Part shown: piece after piece, positions 10,680 through 21,511 of the stretch
Layout: the number at the start of each line of letters is the position of its first letter
Position numbering within the stretch: the first letter of the stretch is position 1
NCBI GenBank assembly: GCA_021234155.1
Contig: JAJEKV010000014.1
Span: forward strand, 5,471,563 to 5,535,562
DNA: 64,000 bases
Reading direction: 5' to 3'
From: Isoetes taiwanensis
Taxonomy: Eukaryota; Streptophyta; Lycopodiopsida; Isoetales; Isoetaceae
Position numbers and translations under genes: made by a program
Notes under the pieces: generated by a model
Told to the model about the DNA's origin: nothing
The model's database searches: none
What the model saw: only the letters and a program-made list of their open reading frames with translations

Positions 10680-11029
10680 CCCTGACCTCATTGATCCTCG
10701 AGAGGATGATTTTAGTAATACCTTGTTGCTTCATCCCACATTAAAAAATGGATTGAAGAGAGTTTCAAAAGATAATGACAATCTTCAAAAGAGATTGAAG
10801 AATGATATCATTGGGGTTAGGGAGAGGAAAATGAATTTGAAGGCTGCAAATGTCCTTGCTCCAGAAATGAAGGCTCTAAAAGAATGATCACTGCCATAAA
10901 AAAAAACTTGTGGATCCAAATATATCTGAGAAGAAGAAGAGAGAACCTTGTAATCTTGCTTTTATGTCGAAGAAATTCGTGACTAAGGATGATGTTATTG
11001 AAATGTTGAAGCTTTCTGGTGCCATCGCT
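10680..11029 (+). other. Unrecognised coding-like relic
   Basis: One plus-strand reading gives 'LIDPREDDFSNTLLLHPTLK', 'NGLKRVSKDNDNLQKRLKND', 'IIGVRERKMNLKAANVLAPE' and, after stops near 10886, 'CNLAFMSKKFVTKDDVIEML'. This looks like a decayed lysine-rich helical protein, but I recognise no family and find no intact frame. It could equally be chance. Confidence 0.25.
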
Positions 11030-12517
11030 TAAGAATAGCTATAATAGATCAGGTACTAAGTGAATTAAGAAAGAATTAAAGTCGTCAGAGCATGAAAGAG
11101 TTCTGTGATAATGTGAGTATCAGTAGTCAGACTTACCTTGCTCTTTTTTTATGTTTATAGAGTGCCATAAGTATTTGATATTAATGGATGGCATTGAAAA
11201 TTTTAGATTGGTGTCTAAAATTTGAGCAGTAGTTGGTGCTACTGGTTGAGGTTGGTGCTTCAACAAAAATCCGCGAGTCTTTCTTAATTCTTATCCATTC
11301 TCTGAATTTAGAAACTTATTTATTATAACTTAAAACATGTTAATCATATTCCAACTCTGTAGATCAATTCAATCCTTTTAGTACCTTAATCTTAATCCTT
11401 AGCCACACCAATTGTGATCATAATGAATAGTGCTATTTGTGAGATTAGAATTCTAGCCTTTAGAACATGTACAAATGGAATGATTTGGTGCTCACGTACA
11501 AATGGATTGAATTGGTGCTCAGGTACAAACGGACTGAGTCGGTGCTCAAGTGTCGCAAATTGAGGTGTTTAATTTGTGTTTTGTGGATACAACTGAGGTT
11601 AGTTACTTCTCAAAAGAAGAAGAATTGATAAGAATATGGTAGCTCGGATGCAGCCACTCTTGCGAAGCCTAAGACAAAGCACTGCTGCACGCAGGTTAAT
11701 CCAGTGCTAGAATATAACCTACACCAGTACTTGAAAGCACACATATCTATGAAGAAATGGAGAGCTATTGCCTTGGTGAGGATGGGGTCCCATCATCTTA
11801 GAATTGAAACATGTCGCTGGAGGGCAGAGAATCCCCCCGCATAAGAGAACATGCCAGTGTTGCCGCATGCAAACGGTAGAGGATGAGCACCATGCTCTGC
11901 AGGAGTGTCTGGCATATACACACATCCGAGCAACACATGCTGATCTTAGATGCTATGAAACACCACTGCGTCACTTGTTGGCATCGCCGATGGTTGCACG
12001 TCTCACGTCTTACATTTTGCAAGTCTCTGCCATCAAAGTATCCATTACGAGACAGGAGATCTGAGAGCCTACTACTAGGGTTTTTCCTCCCACGTGGGGT
12101 TTTTTTCATGCCAGTAGTAGGGACACATTGTATAGTAGCATTTGTATTCTCGGTGTGGTTTTTATCTACTTTGTGTAGTGCATGTATTGTCTCATAGGCG
12201 GGTTTGGCCTTCGCGGACATTAAAATATACTTCCTTCCTTCCTTAATATAACTCTATTTCTCTAAAGTAAGAAAGCCTTTTAAGGGATCTAACTTTTATA
12301 GTAGGTAAGCTTTTCGCAGGTTTTTAGTCTAGCCATACTAAAAATGTGAAAAACCTCCGTACGGGTGAAACTACAATTTAGATCCATTTAGCATTATTGC
12401 ATTTAATATTTGTGCTTAATCTGCTTCATCATTTGAAATATTTAACAATCAGTGCATGCTAATTTGTTAATCTACTATAAGTAGTAGATTCAGACCTGTA
12501 ACAACCTAACCATGCCA
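11030..12517 (+). repeat. Tandem duplication, unit 1 (~1488 bp)
   Basis: The segment from TAAGAATAGCTATAATAG at 11030 recurs starting at 12518 with few differences, giving a 1488-bp period. The unit holds a block also found, more diverged, in the 48-58 kb array (around 50128-50580: 'GCCATAAGTATTTGATATTA', 'TTGGTGCTCA' motifs), a LINE 3' end (about 11640-12247), and an AT-rich tail with TCTACTATAAGTAGTAGA. Confidence 0.9.
11640..12247 (+). mobile_element. LINE 3' end (zf-RVT region), 5'-truncated
   Basis: The plus-strand reading at 11804-12064 contains 'KRTCQCCRMQTVEDEHHALQ' followed by EC. This is the CxxC...H.....C pattern of the C-terminal zinc motif of plant LINE ORF2. The nucleotide sequence is closely related to 1430-1933, including the 3' end 'GACATTAAAATATAC' and the TTCC tail at about 12233. 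The RT is absent. It lies inside unit 1 of the tandem duplication. Confidence 0.75.
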
Positions 12518-14036
12518 TAAGAATAGCTATAATAGATCAGGTACTAAGTGAATTAAGAAAGAATTAAAGTCGTTAGAGCATGAAAGAGTTCTGTGATAAT
12601 GTGAGTATCAGTAGTCAGACTTACCTTGCTCTTTTTTTATGTTTATAGAGTGCCATAAGTATTTGATATTAATGGATGGCATTGAAAATTTTAGATTGGT
12701 GCCTAAAATTTGAGCAGTAGTTGGTGCTACTGGTTGAGGTTGGTGCTTCAACAAAAATCCGTGAGTCTTTCTTAATTCTTATCCATTCTCTGAATTTAGA
12801 AACTTATTTATTATAACTTAAAACATGTTAATCATATTCCAACTCTGTAGATCAATTCAATCCTTTCAGTACCTTAATCTTAATCCTTAGCCACACCAAT
12901 TGTGATCATAATGAATAGTGCTATTTGTGAAATTAGAATTCTAGCCTTTAGAACTTGAAACGGATTGAGTTGGTGCTCATGTACAAATGGAATGATTTGG
13001 TGCTCATGTACAAATGGATTGAATTGGTGCTCAGGTACAAACGGACTGAGTCGGTGCTCAAGTGTCGCAAATTGAGGTGTTTAATTTGTGTTTTGTGGAT
13101 ACAACTGAGGTTAGTTACTTCTCAAAAAAAAGAAGAATTGATATGAATATGGTAGCTCGGATGCAGCCACTCTTGCGAAGCCTAAGACAAAGCACTGCTG
13201 CACGCAGGTTAATCCAGTGCTAGGACATAACCCACACCAGTACTTGAAAGCACATATATCTATGAAGAAACGGAGAGCTATTGCCTCGGTGAGGATGGGG
13301 TCCCATCATCTTAGAATTGAAACATGTCGCTGGAGTACGAATGGAGGGCAGAGAATCCCCTCGCATAAGAGAATATGCCAGTGTTGCCGCATGTAAACGG
13401 TAGAGGATGAGCACCATGCTCTGCAGGAGTGTCTGGCATATACACACATCTGAGCAACACATGCTGATCTTAGATGCTCTAAGACACCACTGCATCACTT
13501 GTTGGCATCGCCGATGGTTGCACGTCTCACATCTTACATTTTGCAAGTCTCTGCCATCAAAGTATCCATTACGAGACAGGAGATCTGAGAGCCTACTACT
13601 AGGGTTTTTCCTCCCACGTGGGGTTTTTTTCATGCCAGTAGTAGGGACACATTGTATAGTAGCATTTGTATTATCGGTGTGGTTTTTATCTACTTTGTGT
13701 AGTGCATGTACTGTCTCATAGGCGGGTTCCCGTGGACGTGAAAATTCATCTTATCTTATCTTAATATGACTCTATTTCTCTAAAGTAAGAAAGCCTTTTA
13801 AGGGATCTAACTTTTGTAGTAGGTAAGATTTTCACAGGTTTTTAGTCTAGCCATACTAAAAATGTGAAAAACCTCCGTACGGGTGAAACTACAATTTAGA
13901 TCCATTTAGCATTATTGCATTTAATATTTGTGCTTAATCTGCTTCATCATTTGAAATATTTAACAATCAGTGCATGCTAATTTGTTAATCTACTATAAGT
14001 AGTAGATTCAAACCTGTAACAACCTAACCATGCCAT
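12518..14036 (+). repeat. Tandem duplication, unit 2
   Basis: Second copy of the 11030-12517 unit. It has small indels, including an extra 'GGATTGAGTTGGTGCTC' stretch near 12962, and a different LINE tail (TTATC-like repeats near 13747-13763 instead of TTCC). After 14036 the sequence leaves the repeat (CACAACTCC). Confidence 0.9.
13150..13765 (+). mobile_element. LINE 3' end, second copy in the tandem duplication
   Basis: Same C-terminal LINE segment as 11640-12247 (readings with 'CRSVWHIHTSEQHMLILDAL'), with its own stop and a modified 3' tail. Confidence 0.75.
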
Positions 14037-15306
14037 CACAACTCCAACTATAGAGAGCCTTTCAAAAAAAAAAAAAAAAAAGACCTGGTATTATGATGCT
14101 GTCATCAACAATAGCATTTTGCCCTTGAATTCATTCTGTTGATAGCATAGCCCACATATATCTTCTCCTGCTCCATTATCCCTGTATTTATGCTCTACGA
14201 ACCCTAATCATTCCATTTCGAACGTGCACCATGGTTTATCCATTAGAGTAAAGCAAATCCATGAGGGCTATCTGTCCACTGTGGCTTTTTCCTTCTATTT
14301 ATGAAAAAGCAAATGATCTTAGCCATCCATGAACTTAAAGCTATAGAGATGTATTATCCTATCCGAAACTGGCGATAAACTGCCCACCGGATAACTGCAG
14401 CGTGCTTAAATGTAACATACTGTTAGCAAGTATAGTAGATAATTCTGCAAATACATTAGTGCTTACAATAACAAAAATCCAATTGTTCGTGCTGCACTCT
14501 TCATCCAATTTTGTAGACACGCTTCTATTTTTACCAACTGCACCTGTATATTCATAAAATGAAAATGAATAATAACAGCTGCCTCATCCATTTGACGACT
14601 CCACCTGGAACCAACATGGAAGCAAGCTTTCATATTGTGCTAGGTTTTAAAGAGGAAAGGCAAAAGGAAATACAAGCTCCGATACTCTCTATTTTGAAAA
14701 CCGTAAGAAAATGTAAGTACCTTGCAAAAAGCAAAAGGAACGGGAGGGCAAAATGGCCACGTCATCAACCAGCGCCATTTTTCTTGAATTCATTGTCGTA
14801 TCTGATTCAAACCTTTTCTTGATCCCATCTACCCGAGAATTCTCCATCTAATCCGAATTTGCTATCTCCCTTCTGCTGGCCCTGTAGAGGCCCAGCAATT
14901 ATCTTGCTCCCCATCTGATTACCTTTGTATGGATACCAAATTTTTCACAATCTTGAAACAAGAAGACAGAATTTCATGTGGTTTTCTATCTGGAACTTAT
15001 TCTAAGCTTTGGGAATCGCTTGTTCTTCATCAATACTTCCCTGATCTCTTATTTGTCTCAGAATATACCGCTACACCACAGACAGAAGAGATAGAGTCTG
15101 AGATCATTGAATCTTGGACTCTGGAATTCACAGGCAAAAGAAACATCTCAGCAACAGCAATCTTTAATGTCTACTGTGAATGGACCGACAGGAAAATTCA
15201 GGTGAAGATTTACTAAAATTGATACAATTCAATGGATGCTCTCAATGTATTTTGGCAGATCTTTGGTTTTTCTTCCCTTCTTAGTTCTTAGATTGATTTT
15301 TCTATT
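14037..15306 (+). other. LINE 5' leader region, no convincing gene
   Basis: A run of about 18 A at 14064-14081 could be the tail of an older insertion. After it comes mixed sequence with frames of up to 95 codons (14929-15216) that resemble no family I know. Since an L1-type ORF1 starts at 15307 or 15379, at least the last few hundred bases are probably the LINE 5' UTR. Confidence 0.35.
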
Positions 15307-16065
15307 GTGTTGTCCCTTTCATCTGTCCTTGCTCCCCCTCCTATTTTAGCCACTTTTCTCTCCCTTTGCTGTGCATTAATGGCAACATTTTCCCGAAAAA
15401 ATAAAAATTTCATTAACTCGTCAAACCTAAATTCCTCTTCCCTCTCTTTTATTCACAATTTTATGCTCCTTCCTGCTGCTATCAGAGACGATCTTCTTGC
15501 TCAGTTAAGTTCACTCCACCTTGATCCTTCAAACTTCATCAAATTTGGGGATTTCTCTAACTCTGCTCCTAAGGAAACAGAAATGCATCACTACAGCCAC
15601 CTTGCTCCAAATTGGGATACATCATCTCTGGACCCAAGAGGATCACAAACTCTGCCACGCTTGGATGCCAATAGTGTACCTCTTCCTCTGTTCCCGAGGC
15701 CGAGTACCCCAATCATCTCTGATGCTCAACTAGCTTCTGATTTTGAGTACCAGCAATCCAGGGCTCCTGTCAATCTCCAGCTGCTTAACTCTCCTTTGGT
15801 TGCCTCCAAGATTGAGTCTTTATCTAAATTTGCTGTTATAGTGAAAGTAGACTCGACTGGCCTAAAAATTGAAAAACTCTGGGATCATTTGCTCAGACTC
15901 CACAAAGGCATTGTCATAAATTCTATTTATTGGCTGAACTACCCATACATTCTTGTTGAATGTGGTTGTGCAATGACCTCAAATTTCTTGCTCAAACTTG
16001 GCTTCTCCACATTGGAAACTTTTCAACTTTCCTTCCTTAAATGGAATGCCCATTTACCTCTGAAT

Positions 16066-16633
16066 TGTTAGGATATTTTGCACTTCAAAAACTGAGACGA
16101 GTCTATGCCCCAGTCTTCCCGTTTCTCTGTATCACTATTCTATACAATTTGGTTTATCAAATAGGATCCGTCCCGGCCTCTTCGCCGGATCGATCTGCTA
16201 TCAGAAGTTGCATGTCGAAATCCCATATGACCGACATGTTTGAAAGAGTTTTCACTCCAATCTTATTGGACCGATCTGTACATGCTATTTACAATTTTCT
16301 TTCAATGATTTCATAAACACAGATGACCTTAGGTTATAACTCAATTTATGTTTTGGAACCTTAGGTCTCAAAACCCATATGAACCTAAATATCATGTGTT
16401 CTCAAGAGCCATACGTACCTGTGTATCATTGCACTGGTTCAACCACATATTCAACTGAGAACATGTAAATGCTTGTGATCATTCTTCTCAGCATTGTATT
16501 TTTGTCTGCCTTCATCTCCAACAACAAAGTTCACTGTCAAATATTTTGTGCTTCTTTTCAATCAAATGTCTGCAACACTACAAGTATCTTTATAAACATC
16601 TGGATTATGATATGAACATCAATATTTCCTTCA
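16066..16633 (-). repeat. Copia 3' LTR
   Basis: 568 bp. On the plus strand it begins TGTTAGGATATTTTGC and ends ATTTCCTTCA. It has TG...CA ends and is flanked by TGAAT. Confidence 0.95.
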
Positions 16634-19600
16634 TTCCCCTTTCAGATCATAATCCTTTAACTCTTTGCAATTCATTTCCTCTGCCAGTTTTGAAAATCTG
16701 CTGCAATTTAAGCCTTTTGTAAATATGTCTGCAAGTTGTTTCTCTGAACTAATATATTGAAGCTCAATGACTCCCTGATTCACCATTTGTCTAATGAAGT
16801 GCATCTCCATCTCTATGTGTTTTGTTCGTTCATGCATAACTGGATTTTTACACATTGCTATACAGCTCTGACTGTCACAAAACAAAGTTGTACCTTTTCT
16901 TTGCACAATGCCTAACTCACTCAAGAATCTTCTGCTCCAAATTATTTCTTTGCTTACTAATGTTGTGGCAGCATATTCTGATTCAGCCGTGGATAACGCA
17001 ATAGATGACTGTTTCTTTGTTCTCCAGCAAACAGGTCCACCACCAAACATTAGCACATAGCCAGAGGTTGATTTCCTTTCGTCTACATCCCCACACCAAT
17101 CAGCATCTGCATATGCTTTCAGTTCTAAGTCATCTTACAAAAACCAATACCTCTTGTTTTCGTCCCTTTTAAAAATCTTAAGACCTTTTTAGCTGCTATC
17201 CAATGACATTTTCCAGGGTCACTGTTGTATCTGCTGAGCACATTCACAATGTAACTTATATCAGGTCGAGTATGATTGGCAACATGTAAAAGACTCCCAA
17301 CTAACTGCCTATATGGTATTTTCCTCATTTCTTCTCTCTCCCTGTCATTCTTTGGGCACATATGCTTTGACAACTTTTCTCCTACAGTTAATGGCAATTT
17401 CACTGGATTGCAATCTCGCATGTTAAATCTATCCAACACAGCATCTATATATTTCTCTTGACACATAAAAATTCTTTTGTTAGCTCTCTCTCTTTTGATT
17501 TCAATACCCAAGAACTTAGACAACTCTCCCAAATCTGTCATTTTATATTTTTCTTCAGATTTTTCCTTGCATTGATTAAGGATCTCCATATTGTTTCTTT
17601 GCCAAAGACGCTAGCATCAACATAAATGCCTACAATGCATATACCCTTTTTCCCTTTTAAAATATACACATTCCCATCATTCTCAAGCTTTCTAAGTCCT
17701 CGTTCTTTCAGATAGTTGTCAATACATTTATACCATTGTCTGGGTGCCTGTTTCAAACCATAAACTGCCCTCTTCAATCTCCATACCTTTTCATTCCCAT
17801 TTTCAAAACCTTGTGCTTGTTTCATGTACACTTCCTCTTCCAATTCTGCATTCAAAAAAGCTGTGCAAACGTCCATGTGATGTAGTTCCATATTTAATGC
17901 ATTTGCCATGGCTATAATCATTAAATCTTTGTTCATCTTAACTACTGGTGAATATGTTTCCTCAAAATCAATTCCCTTTTGCTGAGAGTACCCTTGGGCC
18001 ACCAACCTTGCCTTATACTTGGGTGAGCCGTCTGCATTTTGCTTTAACTTGAAGATCCACTTATTCCCTATTGCTTGCTTGCCTTTTGGTAAAACTGCAG
18101 TTTCATACGTTGAGGTTCTCTCAAACGATTCCATTTCTTCAATCATAGCTTTTCTCCAATTTTCACTGTCATGCCTATTTATTGCATCCTCAAAATCCTC
18201 TGGCACTCCAGTCTCCAGTATTATTAATGTTTCAGAAGTGTCTTCAGACCATCCTTTTGTTCTGCCACTTTTTCCATCCTCCTTTCTACCATACAAATCC
18301 ACATCAAATTTTAATTCTTCCTTAAGTCTTTCTGCTTCACTTCTTCTTTTCTTACTTGCTTTTTCATTTACTCCTTGTTCCCCTATTACATGTTCAAAAA
18401 ATCTGTTTTCTGGCACATTCTCTAAGTCCTGCTCTGTCTGATCATTACCAGCTCTCCTTTTCTCCTCGTCATCATCAAAATCAGCATCTAGCTTAGTTTC
18501 TTGTGTTCCTTTTTCTGTCACCTTTTCAGAATTTCCTTCAATTCCTTTAATTTCATTATGAACTTTGTCTGCTCCACAGTTTATCTTGGGCTTGTACAGC
18601 TGATTTTCTACAAACGTGACATCCCTACTTATTAGAATATTCCTTTTTGCTGGATTGTACATTCTAAATCCCTTGGAGTTCTCATCATATCCGACTAAGT
18701 AAGTTATAGTTGATCTGTTATCCAATTTTTGCCTAAGTTCTTCAGGCACATGAGTGTAACCTAGGCAGCCATATGCCTTATACTTTTCATAACTTGGTTC
18801 CTTCCCTGACCACATCATTTCTGGGATATTCCCATTTATGGCCCTTGAGGGCAAAACATTGTGCATTTCCACTGCAGTCTTTACGGCCTCTTCCCAAAGA
18901 AAATTAGGAAGGCCAGCATGCTTAAGCATGGATCTAGTTGCATTCAAAATTGTTTTGTTCATCCTTTCGGCCACACCATTTTGTTGTGGGGTGTAACTAC
19001 AAGTAAATTGTCTCTTGATCCCTTTATTTATGCAATAACTCACAAATTTTGAGGACATGTACTCACCTCCTCTATCAGATCGCACACACTTGATTTTTCT
19101 CCCTGTTGTGCACTCCTCCTCAGCAGCAAATCTTTTAAAGGCTTCAAAAGCAAGATCCTTTGTTCTGAGACAAAATACTCTGGTTTTCCTGCTAAAGTCA
19201 TCCACAAATGTTATAAAATAACGTTTACCTGATATGCCTGTGACATTGAGAGGTCCACAAATATCAGTGTGTATCAACTCTAGAATTTCTTTAGCATTTC
19301 TTTTTGCCTTTGAAAAGGCACTTCTTTCAATTTTTCAAGCATGCATCCATTGCAAACAAAGTTATTCAACTTGCTGTCATATGAGTCCAACCAGCCCTGT
19401 TTGATCATCATTTCTATGTTTTTGACATTTGTGTGCCCAAGCCTCTCATGCCATAGTTCAATATTTGGTTTTGTTATCAAATTAACACTTCCAAAACATT
19501 TAGGATTTATCCCAAAGAGATTTCCAACACGTCTTCCCAAAAATTTTAATTCATTCCCTTCAAATATTTTACAATGCATCTGCTCAAAAACCACTTTGAA

Positions 19601-19642
19601 TCCCATGTCAACAAGTTGAGCAATGGAGATCAAATTTCTCAC
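16631..19642 (-). pseudogene. Copia integrase, reverse transcriptase and RNase H (broken pol)
   Basis: Reading the minus strand, GAG-pre-integrase is at 19642-19310 ('LWHERLGHTNVKNIEMMIKQ', H and C ligands). The integrase core follows from 19277, with D in 'IHTDICGPL', D in 'CVRSDRGGEY' and E in 'NGVAERMNKT'. RT begins near 18050 ('NKWIFKLKQNADG', 'RLVAQGYSQQKGIDFEETYS'). The catalytic YVDD reads YVDA (about 17610), losing an aspartate, so this RT is predicted inactive. The frame changes near 19300, 17560 and 17130. RNase H at 17056-16631 has 'SSIALSTAESEYAA', 'LFCDSQSCIAM' and 'HIEMEMHFIR'. This copy could only move by help in trans. Confidence 0.9.
16634..16645 (-). promoter_or_regulatory. 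Copia polypurine tract
   Basis: On the minus strand CTGAAAGGGGAA lies directly against the 3' LTR. It would prime plus-strand DNA synthesis. Confidence 0.8.
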
Positions 19643-20914
19643 TAAACTAGGAACACAAAGAACGTTACTCCCAAATTAACTCTTCTTCCTTTCAAGTCAA
19701 ATAATTCAAGCACTCCTACATCTTCAACCCTTTGCAAGTTTCCATTTCCAACTTGGATGTGGCCACCTCCATTTCCTTTGCAATCTTTCAAGATTTTTGT
19801 TGTGCATGCAATGGTTTTCTCAGCTCCACTATCTAAAATGAAAATATCATCACTATTAGAACTATTTTCAAATGTCAAACAAGCTGAATTACTCACCTCT
19901 TCTTCATCTTCACCAGTTTCTTCTTCAAGGGGGATTTCTTCAGCTATGTGAGTTTCAGGGCCTGATCTTCTCCCTCTTCCCCTTCCCCTGCCTCTAAAGG
20001 CTTGACTTCCCCTGCCTCCTTTATTTTTGTTTCTGTTATTGTCTTTTGGAGATGGACAGCTCGATGCATAGTGGCCTTTGCCACCACAGTTATAGCAGAA
20101 TATATCCTTTGAGACCTTTGGGCAATTAATTTTAATATGCCCATACTCATTGCAGCCAAAACAGGGTCCTATTTTTCCTCCTCGATTTTCAGATTTTCCT
20201 TTCCCCTTTGCCAATAGAACCTGTGTTATCTTCTTCCTCAAGTACCCTGTTTTGCTCAAGCTCAGTCTTGAACATTCTCTCAGCTTCTATTCTGGTTGTG
20301 GCAATGGTTCTAATAAATGTTGCAATATTTCCCAGATTTATGACTGCTCTTGAAATAGCCAACACCTGCTGCTGTTGGGAATAAACCACTCCAGCTGCCT
20401 CCAAATCTGCTATTATGTTATCAAAGTTTTGAAAGCACTCATTTACATTGTCTTTCTCATGAAACTTTAACCTTCTCAGCTCATTTTCCAGCAAATCAAT
20501 CTGTGAGGAAGTTTTAGCTTCATATGTTTTTAACATATAGTTCCACATCTGCTTTGGTGTCATTCCCCTTAATTTTAACACAATTCCTGAGCTTACTTTG
20601 CTCATTATGATGCCTTGAGCCTCACGAAATTTTGCACTGTCAGTTACTGCACCAGCACCAGAAGTTACACTAACTTCTCCTGCTGCTCCTTCCACTTGCT
20701 CTTCATTTGAAGAAGAGCCTGCCTCATTTACCTCAGATGTCAATCTCCTCCTGGAGCTGGACATGCTGGTTTCCCCTTCTGGAGACACAATAAGATCCCA
20801 CAGATCTTCTACTTGAAGCACATGCTTCACCTTTTCCTTCCATACTTGGAAGCCAAAATCCCCTTTGAATACCTCTATGGCATTCAACAGTCCTGCTCCA
20901 AATCTGCTAGACAT
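19642..20914 (-). pseudogene. Copia gag and protease
   Basis: The start ATG is at 20914-20912. The N-terminal part ('VWKEKVKHVLQVEDLWDLIV') is the usual UBN2-type gag domain. Two zinc knuckles follow: 'CFGCNEYGHIKINC' and 'CYNCGGKGHYASSC', both CX2CX4HX4C, at about 20165-20060. An arginine/glycine-rich stretch and then 'FILDSGAEKTIAC' (about 19840) give the aspartic protease active site DSG. A frame change lies in a purine run near 20200 and another near 19660. The gag coats element RNA in cytoplasmic particles. Confidence 0.88.
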
Positions 20915-20929
20915 TGTGTCTGCAAGCTA

Positions 20930-20941
20930 GCTCTGATACCA
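20930..20941 (-). promoter_or_regulatory. Copia primer-binding site (initiator tRNA-Met)
   Basis: The minus strand reads TGGTATCAGAGC one base inside the 5' LTR. This complements the 3' end of plant initiator tRNA-Met, the standard copia primer. Confidence 0.92.
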
Positions 20942-20942
20942 C

Positions 20943-21511
20943 TGTTAGGATATTTTGCACTTCAAAAACTCGAGACGAGTCTATGCTCCAGTCTTCCCGT
21001 TTCTCTGTATCACTATTCTATACAATTTGGTTTATCAAATAGGATCCGTCCCGGCCTCTTCGCCGGACCGATCTGCTATCAGAAGTTGCATGTCGAAATC
21101 CCATATGACCGACATGTTTGAAAGAGTTTTCGCTCCAATCTTATTGGACCGATCTGTACATGCTATTTACAATTTTCTTTCAATGATTTCATAAACACAG
21201 ATGACCTTAGGTTATAACTCAATTTATGTTTTGGAACCTTAGGTCTCAAAACCCATATGAACCTAAATATCATGTGTTCTCAAGAGCCATACGTACCTGT
21301 GTATCATTGCACTGGTTCAACCACATATTCAACTGAGAACATGTAAATGCTTGTGATCATTCTTCTCAGCATTGTATTTTTGTCTGCCTTCATCTCCAAC
21401 AACAAAGTTCACTGTCAAATATTTTGTGCTTCTTTTCAATCAAATGTCTGCAACACTACAAGTATCTTTATAAACTTCTGGATTATGATATGAACATCAA
21501 TATTTCCTTCA
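20943..21511 (-). repeat. Copia 5' LTR
   Basis: 569 bp. Differs from 16066-16633 by an extra C (CTCGAGACG vs CTGAGACG) and about four substitutions. It contains the promoter for minus-strand transcription. Confidence 0.95.

Larger units (their letters stand above)
16066..21511 (-). mobile_element. Ty1/copia LTR retrotransposon inserted in LINE ORF1
   Basis: Complete element in minus orientation, bounded by two near-identical LTRs and by the 5-bp duplication TGAAT (16061-16065 and 21512-21516). Order on the minus strand is 5' LTR, PBS, gag, protease, integrase, RT, RNase H, PPT, 3' LTR. Integrase precedes RT, which defines the copia type. The two LTRs differ by about four substitutions and one indel over 568 bp, so the insertion is young. 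The internal region nevertheless has at least five frame changes and a mutated RT active site. Confidence 0.95.
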
